Shown here: positions 54,716 to 64,000 of the stretch, one piece after another
How positions within the stretch are numbered: the first letter of the stretch is position 1
How the letters are laid out: each line of letters starts with the position of its first letter
Source of the DNA: Nereocystis luetkeana
Lineage: Eukaryota > Sar > Phaeophyceae > Laminariales > Laminariaceae
Length of the DNA: 64,000 nucleotides
Direction: 5' to 3'
Assembly (NCBI GenBank): GCA_031213475.1
Contig: JARUPZ010000027.1
Span: 2,045,001-2,109,000, forward strand
Notes under the pieces: generated by a model
Told to the model about the DNA's origin: nothing
Seen by the model: only the letters and a program-made list of their open reading frames with translations
Database searches by the model: none
Made by a program: the position numbers and the translations under genes

Positions 54716-55220
54716 TAAGTATACGCTCCAAGCTACAACAGTACCAGGTACCAGGTACCAGTATAAAATTAGAGCAGGCCCGGTTCAGGGCGGGAGAAAA
54801 GGCTGACGGCCTTGCAGAAATGAAACGGCATCTACAGAGCGGGTTAGACTAATCGCAAACTTGATTCCTGGATGCTATACGAGTATGACATGCTGAAGTA
54901 TCGAAGCTGGCACCGTTATGTACGAGGTATGTACGAGGCACGGCGGTTCCGTCGTCCATATGAGTACTCGTACTCGTAGAGAAATAAAGCAGTGCCAGCG
55001 TACCGTAGTAATTACGTAGCAGTACTCGTACACAGCTGCTGTAGTAGTACCTGTATGATACCAGATGGTTTTGGCTCACACGCTGTAGAGCAGTTTGGAC
55101 GGCGGGTCAGTCAATGTGTAGCAGACGCCAACACAAACACAGCCGCATAAAATACACCCAAGGACAGAAGCAGCGGCGTGGGCTCCTCTCTGGGGCGAGC
55201 ACTTGGTGATCGGCACTCAC

Positions 55221-55399
55221 CATTGCCTCCACCCCAGATTATGTACCTCCTCCGCAGAGCGCCCGAGACGCCCGTCCTCAGCAAAAAGTGCCAGCAGAAA
55301 GCGCCAAAAATAACGAGCGTGCCTTCAACCAACCCTCCGTGCGCTTCTGCCTTGAACTCGTAGATGGTTATCTCCACCCCTCGACACCACGATGTTTTT
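55221..55399 (-). CDS. Probable exon of an unknown membrane protein
   Basis: Acceptor TCTCTCAG before 55399; donor GGCAATG|GTGAGT. It is 179 bp, phase 2 in and 1 out. It encodes VEITIYEFKAEAHGG, then a hydrophobic helix (TLVIFGAFCWHFLLR), then a basic stretch (ALRRRYIIWGGG). Positive residues after the helix fit a membrane-anchored protein. The plus-strand frame opposite (55178-55363) looks less protein-like. I do not recognise the family. Confidence 0.45.
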
Positions 55400-55659
55400 C
55401 TGAGAGATCGACCGGCCACGCGCTGGGGGGAAGGGTGTTTCGGCCGGCTGCTCTAACCTGCGAGAGCACGGGATAGGCAGACTTTCCGGCGGAACGTTCA
55501 GCTTTTCTCCCCGCGATGCCCCGATTTAGACACGCCACCGCAAGGTGATACTAAACTCGTGAATATTCTCGTCCGCCGCCGGATTATGCTGCTGCACTGC
55601 TGGTACCGTATAGCACAACAACAGCAACACGCCACCGTTTGCTGATAGATATTGCTGCG

Positions 55660-55925
55660 GTGTGCTGTGCGCTATAGGCGTGGGGTGGGGTTACGGGAGG
55701 GTTCCGAAACAGCCAAGCCAACCAGCGCCAACGCCGGCGGAAGTGGGCAGCCTTGTTCCACACAGTTGTGGACGGAAGGGCGCTTTCCTTTGTTTTTTAC
55801 GGCAGCAGGGCTGTAGGCTGCAGGGTTCATCATATATTCGGAAGGGGCCAGGGATCCGAATCCTGCTTGCTCCAAGAGCGAGACTGAGTGGCCTCCTTGC
55901 AGGCCGAGCACCGGGCCGATATGCA
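55660..55925 (-). other. Possible exon of the same minus-strand gene
   Basis: The frame reads GGHSVSLLEQAGFGSLAPSE and YMMNPAAYSPAA before a candidate donor GCTGCC|GTAAAA near 55800. Its phase does not match the exon at 55946 directly. Either a short intron, a shifted boundary or a frame-breaking change lies between them. Confidence 0.3.
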
Positions 55926-55945
55926 TCAGCAGGTGAGATGTCAAC

Positions 55946-56050
55946 CTTCTGCTGCCACGCGAAAGGTACAAACAGCCAGTCAGGATCAGGTATCACAAGA
56001 CGTTGACCCACATGACAACACGCAGCGCCGCATTCCGCTCCGAGGAAGCT
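55946..56050 (-). CDS. Probable exon of an unknown minus-strand gene
   Basis: A candidate branch site CTAAT and acceptor CGAAG precede 56050; donor CAGAAG|GTTGAC. It is 105 bp, 35 codons. It encodes SFLGAECGAACCHVGQRLVI and PDPDWLFVPFAWQQK; the Cys-rich start and aromatic end look coding. No family was recognised. A further minus-strand segment at 56272-56343 (SSNTGRTSSARSRDGEM, then GTGAGC) could be the preceding exon. Confidence 0.4.
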
Positions 56051-56349
56051 CTTCGTAATTATTAGTCCATCAGTCTTGTCGATATGTGTACCCCCCACCC
56101 CGGCCGTGGCTTCTCTTTTTTTGGGTCCTCTTCTTTGTGCGTCCCGACTCTCGTGGGTGCATAGCGCCACCAACAGGCGATTCGCATGCAGTCATCTCTA
56201 GCGTTGCTGTCCTGAGCGATCTCGCTGGCCTCTGTTGGTGCGATCGGCTTGGTTGCGTGGCGCTCGCTCACCATCTCACCATCTCGCGATCTCGCGCTGC
56301 TGGTCCTCCCTGTGTTGGACGAACTGCCAACCATTCCTGTCTTCTGCTC

Positions 56350-57875
56350 TCAAACTGCTTCCTATTATCCTTCGAATCTCATGCGAACGATTAATACTCT
56401 GACGCCCAGTGTATACGGTACACTATGGTACTCGAGGCACTACTCACTGCTGTTCCGCTGTGCTCGGAAGTTGGAACCCGTCGTTGCCATTTGACGGCTG
56501 GAAGTTGGAAGGTTTGGGGTTTGTAAAAAAGTAAAAAATGCACGTCAGCAGCTGTGAGTTCACCGGATGATGATTTAATAATCATGTCTAGGTTTGGCGT
56601 CCGTCACGCCATCAATGGGCTCTCAACCTGCCCAACGAAATAGCAGTAGACACCACCACGAGATCACGGCGCTCTATTGTGCATCACTCCGGCAGCCTCC
56701 CGCCGTATCCTCGCACACCCTCGTACCTCGCTTGCTCAGCCAGCAGTAGTACAGCACTAAATAGCACAGGTGCACGCAGCAGTGTGGATCCGAAGCAGTA
56801 TCTTGTTTTTTGGAACCTTCGTAGAACTCGTTCGTGGTAGGGGTAGGGAGAGGGAGACTTTTTGAGACTTTCGTTTTCTGAGTGAAAACGTACGGCGTTA
56901 CTTTCCCTCGGGCAAAGGTTTACTCGTGCGGCAGTCGGGTATTCGGGTACGACCTCACATGCACGCGTATGGTACAGCAGCAGTATGTATCACCCCAGTC
57001 ATGTGATTAATCTTCTCAGATCCACTTGCAACGCTCCAACACCGGTATCCTATAATAGGGTTCTCTTCTCCCTGCGAAGGTTTTGAGTTTATACAACCGC
57101 AGCAACAAGTCATCGAGATCCCTCTACCGGGCACAACTGCATTCACATTTGTATACTACACTATTAGTAGCACTGCATACAGCAGTGGTAGTGTTGTTGG
57201 TACGAGTGTAGCTGTATTTGGTGCTGGTAGGTGGTATCTGAAGTGGCACATCATTCAAAAATCGGTGGGCAGCAGCGGCAGCAGTACGTACTCGTACTGA
57301 CAGCAGTCTAAAGTGCATAGCACGACTACTGCCGCCGTAGATGTCCCAGATGTGACATGGTAGAGAAATACCCTATTTAATAAGTAAAACCGGAAGAGAA
57401 CTTTTGACACCTGGAAATCTCGACAGCCCTCGTGCATCTGGCTGGGTCGAACGTGCTTTCATATCAACCAGCACCAGGTATCATCATAGTATGCCATGCG
57501 TGAATGCGCGGTCTCTCGCGCGTGCTCTACGCCGTCGAAAATAATGTTTATCGGGAAAGGTACAGCAGTAGGGGCTGTTTGGGTCTTAATCTATGGTAAC
57601 AGGTATATGTAAGTGGTTATGTGTACCAGTAAGTAGTTACCTGGTATATATAATATACCCAAACGGTTCTTACATTCTGGCCAGACACCTGTTACGCGTA
57701 ATAGTATTTAGAGTTATACGAGTACGCTGCTGTTGGTCGCTGCTTACTACATGCTGCTTCTGTTCTCCTCTACGCTGCTGTACCATGTGCTTCCCTATAC
57801 ATTGATACCAGCAGGATGGTATATACCCGTCGTACCCGTGGCTAACGGTTATACGCCAATTATTGGCATAACTAC
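56350..57875. other. No gene recognised
   Basis: CAG/CTG-rich and GTACTCG-rich sequence with chance frames. No splice-bounded exon was found. Confidence 0.4.
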
Positions 57876-57879
57876 CCAC

Positions 57880-58315
57880 TGGGGTACTCGCGGGTATTCT
57901 GACCCCGGATGCCCGATGTTGATCATGGAAACCCCGCGGATGGCGTCTTACCATCCCCTAAATCACACCTCCTAGGCGGTATTGTCGTACGCACCTGGTA
58001 CCAGAATTTGTGCTCTGCGCGTTTGAACTTGAGTTACGTCGACGGAGCTTTGGGGACTGGTGTAGTCTTCGCCCTCCGTCGAGGTAGACCCTTGTCTGCT
58101 ACGTCTCTTTGCGTTCCGGTCCGGCACTGCGTACCTCGAAGTTACGACTGGGGTTATTGTGTGATGTGTGTGAGTGACTGAGATATATCATATTGTATCT
58201 TTGAAAAGGAATTCCTGGAGATAATTACGAATTGTATAGCCAGGGGATGGTAATTTTCCATCCCCGGGATTTCCACAGTAAATAATCGGGTAGGTACCTC
58301 GGTACCCGAGTACCC
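57880..58315. repeat. Inverted repeat (~80-bp arms) around a 270-bp spacer
   Basis: The left arm (GGGTATTCTGACCCCGG ... GGAAACCCCGCGGATGG ... TTACCATCCCC) faces its complement at 58232-58315. The spacer has a plus-strand frame (NLSYVDGALGTGVVFALRRG) to a stop at 58181, which could be an exon but lacks clear boundaries. A minus-strand frame over the right arm is rich in TWY from TACCAGGTA motifs. Confidence 0.55.
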
Positions 58316-59614
58316 AGGACCCAAATACCCGGCGGGTGTAAAGTAATACTCGTCCGTGCGGCGGTATTCCAGGACTACAGTATTAATAGTAGGTATTACT
58401 CGCGAATATCCGGGTATGGCGAAATAGGTACATACCTGGTACACCTTTATACACCTCACACCTAAATGATACCAGGTATACATCACCTCAATATTTTTTT
58501 CATTTTGTATTTGTACGCATATTCTACTTCTAATGATACCTGGTAGATTCGTAGTATCTGGTAGATACCTGGTAGTACAGTACCAGGTATTAATTATTAA
58601 CACCAGGTATTGAATAGTATCAAGCCTGGTAGTTTCATACTCCGGATCATTCGCTGCCATAAGGTGTATGATACCTTATCGAGCATCATACATGTAGTTT
58701 TTACTCCTAGGGAGGAACCCTCCGGGGCTACGAGTGCTGTTAACTACCAGGTACCAGGTATTAATTAATAATGCAACCCGAAGTGGCGGCTGCTGCCGTG
58801 CGAGCCGCACGCATGTTGATGGACGGTTCGACCACTCGTTCTGTTCGTCCGTTTTATACATATAGTATACTACGTAATCACTACCAGCTAACTAGTGCCT
58901 ACATGTCCAGTCCGCAAACTCGAGAGCACAAGTTCAGACAAACAGAAAACCAAGGCCTCTTCAGTGTTGCTACCGTTCACCTTGGAAGGCAGTATTCGTA
59001 CTATTAATAATACCAGAGTTCACCGTCAGTCGTACCAGGTATTGTGTACTCCTATTAATGACAGTCATACCGGGTATACTGCTCCACTGCTTTTGTTGCT
59101 GGTGCACGCAGTACTGGTATACCGATACGATTGCAAATCCTGGTGGGCACGGACTCGCCTCAAATTCAAAACGGGTACGCAACGAATTTCGTGACGGGCG
59201 TCTGTCTGATTGATCGTGGCTGGTCTGTTTTCGGCTGCCCGGGTGTTTTGGAAGAGCGCCACCCAAACACGCAGCGGAGCCTCGTGACCGCCCCTGCCGA
59301 CCCCGAGCCCCGCAACCCAAAGGGTGGAGATTAGGGTTAGGACTATTGTAGAGCTAGGGCTGGTGTCGGGTTGGTCTGTGCCGACGTTCAGGATGGGCAT
59401 TGGCCACAGACTGGCGTCACGAAATTGTTTGCATACAAATCCTGCATTTAGGGCGAGCCGCGGAATCGCCGGGTACATTCGATGTACCTGGTACTTGTAG
59501 GTCTATGGGGTGCAATACCGGTATTGCTGTACTCGCAGTCTGTTATCTGTCTTGAACAACACAGTGTACTAGTGTTGTTTTGGATGCTCGCGCCTGGGCC
59601 CTACCCCTCTTTTT

Positions 59615-59735
59615 TTTTGGGGGGGGGGGGAGGGCGTACTCATTTGTTGCTCGCCTTAGTCATTTGACCATTGACCACGCATCCCTTTCGAGACGGAGCA
59701 CCGTTCCTACTCCTAATAGAGCCACCTCCAACAGG
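59615..59735 (-). mobile_element. Poly(C)-ended repeat, 5'-truncated copy
   Basis: On the minus strand: GTTGGAGGTGGCTC, ACGGTGCTCCGTCTCG, AAAGGGATGCGTGGTC, then a ~12-base C-run. Sister of 34502-34622. Confidence 0.75.
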
Positions 59736-60201
59736 GGGGCAGATTTCGTCGTTTCTTCGCGCGTGACTCTACGACTACAAGTAGGCCGTCTCCTGTGGAA
59801 GGTTTTTAATAACCGAAAAAAAGGATGACTTTTCGGGCATCGAAACCAGACGCGCAGATTTGGACGACAACCTCATCATGCCCCACAATGTTCCAGACTG
59901 TTTGGACGATAAGTCCTGACATATACAAGTTTATTCAACAGCAACCAGCGGGATGAAGACAGCTGCTGCGGCATGCGATACGCGAAAACGCCTCCAAGAG
60001 AGTTGCGCTTCCTCCCTAAATGAACTTCATGGGGGTCGTCGCTCCGAAGCATCTCAGCCCACGCGGAAGCATGGTACCTGGTATCGCAACGATGGGAATA
60101 TGACTCGTACGCTTCACCCTACTGTAGGAGGAGTCCCTTTAGAAGTCTTCATTTCCTCCTCTTTGCCTGTGTTGCTCTCGTGTATCACATCTATTTCTCA
60201 G

Positions 60202-60407
60202 ACGGCGACTCACCCTCGCCCTCGACGAGACAAGTTGTGGTTGCTCGACATCGCAACGTCTGGGAGAGAGTGGCAAGCAAGGCTCTTGTAGTCGACGGCA
60301 TCACAATCGGATCCCATCCGCTCGTGGTGATGCTTGTGAGGCCCGCGGGGGTGGATAGCGGGACACCGGCAAGCAGCACAGGTCCTGTTGCTTTGCTTGG
60401 CAGATAG
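60202..60407 (+). CDS. Possible terminal exon, unknown protein
   Basis: An acceptor with a pyrimidine tract (CATCTATTTCTCAG) precedes 60202, and the frame runs 68 codons to TAG at 60407, including VVVARHRNVWERVASKALVV and GITIGSHPLVVMLVRPAG. It reads as a compact beta-rich segment. A 148-codon minus-strand frame (60210-60656) overlaps and cannot be excluded. No upstream exon was identified. Confidence 0.3.
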
Positions 60408-60798
60408 ATGCGGCCCCTCCCTCGGTGCTGCTGCTTTAGGCATATTTGGGCGCTTATGGCCTCCCACGATGTGTGGAAAACTGTCACGATGAAAATCCAG
60501 ACTCTCAGCTTCGGACGCGAATACTGACCGAAAATGGAACTCCATTTCCGGTTGGAGACCGTCCCGGAAATAGTATGTATCCGAAAAAATATTACCAGAA
60601 AAGTCAACAGCAGTTGGGGTCTCTTTGGTTATAAATTGGTTTGGCGGCCTGAACACGTTTGTTCTGGGTTCTCAAAAACCTTCTGTAAGAGATAATCTTT
60701 CAAGTGGAGAATGGCCCCTCAATTTATTTGAGAAATTTGAAGAATGCAACCTGTGAGACCGATGACAACGGGAACGCGAAATTTGAATTTTTCATTTT

Positions 60799-60882
60799 CA
60801 ACCCTTTTAGGACTGCGGTCTCATTTTGGGGGCAAACCTCTCAAATTCCAAGTAGTTTATCCCCGTAACGGACGGTTCTACA
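60799..60882. mobile_element. M2 MITE copy, right end lost
   Basis: AACCCTTTTAGGACTGCGG at the left, the usual middle AAATTCCAAGTAGTTT, then a broken right end (GGACGGTTCTAC). Confidence 0.65.
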
Positions 60883-60889
60883 CATCTGA

Positions 60890-61709
60890 AGACATTCTCG
60901 TATCGCCGCTGAGGGGGAAAAGGGAATTAATGGTTGGTTTATTTTTCTCCTGGTGTTTTTTTTCCACACGGCTGCAGGCGGCGCAATTTTTTTTTTGTTC
61001 TTTGTAAACTGTCGAGACGCTGATAAAAATCAGCTCGTGCGACGATAAACCTTCGATCTCAACATAGGTTCAGCCCATGTCCAACCCGCGTGGTGACGGG
61101 CAAGGCCAACGAGTGTAGATGACAACCTCGAAGATATCGGGTAGATCCATCATCCATCCAAGATTGATCGAGATTTTTTGCCATGGGTTTTCCGCGCAAA
61201 CCAGCGGCCAATTGTTTGTTGTCATACGCCTGGCCAGCACCCGCGATCTATCACTGGCCTTTGTGTGAACACGGTGACCCTAGGGTGGGTCGGAGCCCCT
61301 AACGAGCGCACCCCGTTTTAGAGTTCATGACGCAGTCGTCTGTTTTGTCGATCGATGTCTGTCGAGGACTCGGAATCTCGCCGCTTCGAACTATACATTT
61401 GGCCCAAGTTTTTCTAAAGCCGATCTTTGCCCAACATCTGCCTCGCAAATCTTTTTTCGTGGAAACTTTCTTTGCGCTCCCGTTCTCATCGGTTTGAAAT
61501 CGAAAATTTCGTCAAACCTCATATTTGCAGTATTCCTATTCATAGCGGCAGTGGTGGTGCAATGGAGGTCGGAGATCTGCATTACTGCACTTACACGAAT
61601 AGCCTATTAGTAGCTCCTATCGGGGATCAGGTCGGGTCGACATGCTCACGCGCTCGTGGTGGTAGCAGCAGCAGCAGCTGGTTCTGCTGTTGCAACGGAA
61701 GCGACGGCC
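60890..61709. other. No firm gene; small minus-strand frame noted
   Basis: A minus-strand frame at 61391-61582 (63 codons; NTANMRFDEIFDFKPMRTG) has protein-like composition but no splice or promoter support. Confidence 0.3.
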
Positions 61710-61806
61710 TTAACCCTTTTAGAACCGCAGTCCCGTTCTGGGGACAATCCAGTCAAATTTCGAGTAGTTTTGTCCCCAAACGGGACAGCGGTTCTAAAGG
61801 GGTTAA
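61710..61806. mobile_element. M2 MITE copy (TTAA target), well preserved
   Basis: TTAACCCTTTTAGAACCGC to TTCTAAAGGGGTTAA, almost identical to 38262-38358 (a few differences in ~97 bp), indicating recent activity. Confidence 0.92.
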
Positions 61807-62255
61807 TGGCCACACGACTCGTATTTTATTTATAAAATTAGAAGATAACAGCGGTGAGATCGAGGATTTAATTAATGTAGAGAGTTGTATTTTTACCTAT
61901 ACCTGGTACGCCGGAAGGTTTAAAAAAAAAGAACTTTATGCATATATGTGGTAGCCGATTGATAAATGCTGTAACTGTTTCTCGTACATACCAGGTATGA
62001 ACATATACGTCTTACCAGTATACACTAGTCATATTGTACCTGGTATATTTTTGCGAAATTCTGTAGGCGGCGTATCATTTAGTTGCCGTACGTGCAGAGT
62101 TGTTCGGGCTGTCCGTACTCGATTTATACGGTATCGGAGTGCAGTTGAGTACGACTGACGAGGACTATAATGGTGTAACGGGTCGGTACCCGGTATATTT
62201 TATTTGTGTTTTTATCATATCTCGGTATAAAAAAGTACAGGGTAAAGGCACGCGG

Positions 62256-62347
62256 ACATCGGACATACGCAGAGAGACCGCAGTCAGTGTACATCGGACA
62301 TACGCAGCCGGACATCGGACATACGCAGAGAGACCGCAGTCAGTGTG
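62256..62347. repeat. Short tandem repeat with GGACATCGGACATACGCAG
   Basis: A unit ending GAGAGACCGCAGTCAGTGT occurs twice, with an extra partial unit between. Confidence 0.85.
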
Positions 62348-62634
62348 TACTAATATTATATTAACAGGCAGCGAAGTGTAGGATAAGATTTATCCAGGGT
62401 TTTTCTTATCTTGCTATTACGACCATACAACCCTAAAACACGTTAGCAAAATTCTTCAAGGACCTTTTTGTCTCCGAAAATGGGTTCCTGTGGTCCGCAC
62501 TTCGGAATCGTCGTCCGCGTTCAGAATTTTCCCGCAATTTTTGTTGCTACAGTAGATTCAGAAGCGCCGCAGCCGCGTTTCTCGTCCGTTTTGGGGTTAG
62601 GGTTACGGGTGGGGTTGGAGGACGATTAACAATC

Positions 62635-63715
62635 TGGAAGAAGGGATCTTTAGGTTGGTAGGCTGTTCAGGTGTTTTGGTTCCTGTTAGGATCAAGGTAC
62701 GGGCGAAGACCCAACCCAACCCCTGACTCTAACCCTAACCCTAACCCTGACCCCAAACCGCAGCCAAAACGGGGCAAAACTGGCCATAAACGCGGCTGCG
62801 CCGCGTTTGCATCGAACCAGGAAATTTCTCAGTTGCGGACGACGATTCCGAAGTGCAGACCACGCTACCCATTTTTCTAGTCAAAAACATCCCTAAAGAT
62901 CCCCTCTCCCAGATTGCTAAACCTACTCTGGGGTTGGGTCCAGGGATATAATTATTATTAATAGTGGTCCGGTGTCTGTTGCGCGCATAAAGGCAAAAAA
63001 AATGCGATATGTGCGTGAATATATCCCCGAAAACCAGGTAACAAAGTGCGTCTAAACGCCTCCCGGACTTCGAAAAGGCATGTATCGGGATCTGAACCTT
63101 TTTTTTATTTTGTTCTACTGCAGGCGAATAGAAAAAGGGCCTAAGAAATATTTCAAAGAGAGGGCTCGGGGAAAAAACGCCGAAGGCGAATTTGAAAATT
63201 AGTCTTTGAAAAAAAACGCCTACGGCGAACGTTTAAGGCCGCAACAATTTTTCGGGCCTGCGGCTGAAAAAGTGGCGCGCCCATAATCGCGTGTTGCGCT
63301 GCGCGCAACCTGGCCCCCCGCGACTGTTGCGAAAAACGGCTATTTTGACCGAAATGTTGGCGCCAGCGCAACAGCTAATCATAGAGTTTCCCTGGTTGGA
63401 TCTATGCCCGGGTAAATTTAGCGATCTGAGAGAAAGGATTCTTTAGGGATGTTTTTGACTTGAAAATTGCGTTGCGCGGTCTGCACTTTGGAATCGTCGT
63501 CCGCAAGTGAGAAAGTTTCTGGTTCGATGCAAACGCGGCGCAGCCGCGTGTATGGCCAGTTTTTCCCCCTTGTGGCTGCGGTTTGGGGTTAGGGTTAGGG
63601 TTAGGGTTAGAGCCAGGTGTTGGGTTGGGTCTTCGCCCGTACCTTGGTCCCAACAGGAACCATGATACCTGAACAGCCTACCAACCTAAAGATCCTTTCT
63701 CCCAGATTGTAATGG
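62635..63715. repeat. Inverted repeat (~300-bp arms) carrying TTAGGG-type runs
   Basis: Arms 62635-62935 and 63405-63715 are complementary (GATCTTTAGGTTGGTAGGCT, CGGGCGAAGACCCAACCC, AACGCGGCTGCGCCGCG). Each arm contains telomere-like hexamers: TAACCC units at 62731-62752 and TTAGGG units at 63588-63610. Related shorter pieces lie at 62450-62605 and 63870-63990. The spacer holds no gene. Confidence 0.75.
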
Positions 63716-64000
63716 GACCTTCTATGCCGGTACCTTGATCCCACCAGGAAGCCAGAAAGTGCTTCCTAGCTCGCAAGGCAATGCGACAGGGTGAACAGCC
63801 CGTCCCTCTAAAGATCCTTGCTGACGAATTATACGAATTATACTACAAGCTACGTATGTACGGAGGAAAATCGTTGTCCGCAGTTTCTGAGTATGGAAAG
63901 ATGTCGGTAAGTTTTAATGGTTGGAATCGGCGCAGCCGCCTTTTCTGGCCCGTTTTGGGTCCGGGTTGGGGTTATACAGGTTACAGGAGTGAAAAGGTGA

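Noticed and set aside
58154..58660. 168-codon minus-strand frame with repeated TWY
   Set aside because: The repeated residues come from clustered TACCAGGTA motifs and one arm of an inverted repeat; no independent coding support.
1..64000. CRISPR arrays, rRNA genes, prokaryotic operons or phage
   Set aside because: Tandem repeats here have no regular unique spacers, there is no rRNA-like sequence, and genes are split by GT-AG introns.

Overview
The window looks like nuclear DNA of an intron-rich, repeat-rich eukaryote, probably a stramenopile alga (a brown-alga-like genome is my best guess). This is inferred from long GT-AG introns, roughly even base composition, TTAGGG-type internal repeats, a chromodomain-bearing Ty3/gypsy element, tRNA-derived SINEs, two MITE families and many homopolymer G/C runs. 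Nothing prokaryotic is present: no operons, no rRNA, no CRISPR. The species is not identified.

Layout. (1) 1-9619, plus strand: exons of one unrecognised Gly/Gln-rich gene that enters from the left edge; most exon joins are in phase. (2) 9.6-17 kb: repeats and apparently gene-free DNA, with one possible exon at 15.76 kb. (3) 17.1-19.0 kb: a degenerate ~190-bp repeat array. (4) 19.06-22.88 and 23.92-25.98 kb: two related LTR retrotransposons in tandem, both internally deleted. The first keeps integrase, GPY motif, chromodomain and a second C-terminal domain; the second keeps only the last part. (5) 26.3-31.2 kb: SINE-like and tandem repeats, including a sequence present both with a 1.85-kb GT...AG insert and precisely without it. 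(6) 33.3-45.8 kb, minus strand: a TMEM184/LAZ1-type (organic solute transporter alpha family, Solute_trans_a) seven-helix membrane protein gene. I could resolve eight exons with matching phases, plus two weaker tail exons. Its introns are packed with transposable elements. (7) 47.8-50.2 kb: a compound inverted structure A-B-A'-B'. (8) 50-64 kb: repeats, weak minus-strand exons of an unknown membrane protein near 55-56 kb, a SINE, and inverted repeats carrying TTAGGG runs at the right end.

Repeats dominate. Four families explain much of the non-coding space: M1, a ~110-bp MITE with TA duplications (8 copies); M2, a ~95-bp MITE with TTAA duplications (7 copies, piggyBac-like); a family ending in poly(C) with many 5'-truncated copies; and a 9-bp palindrome TACCWGGTA that is heavily over-represented and looks inserted when paired repeats are compared. 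All coordinates of repeats and exons were read by eye, and edges may be off by a few bases.
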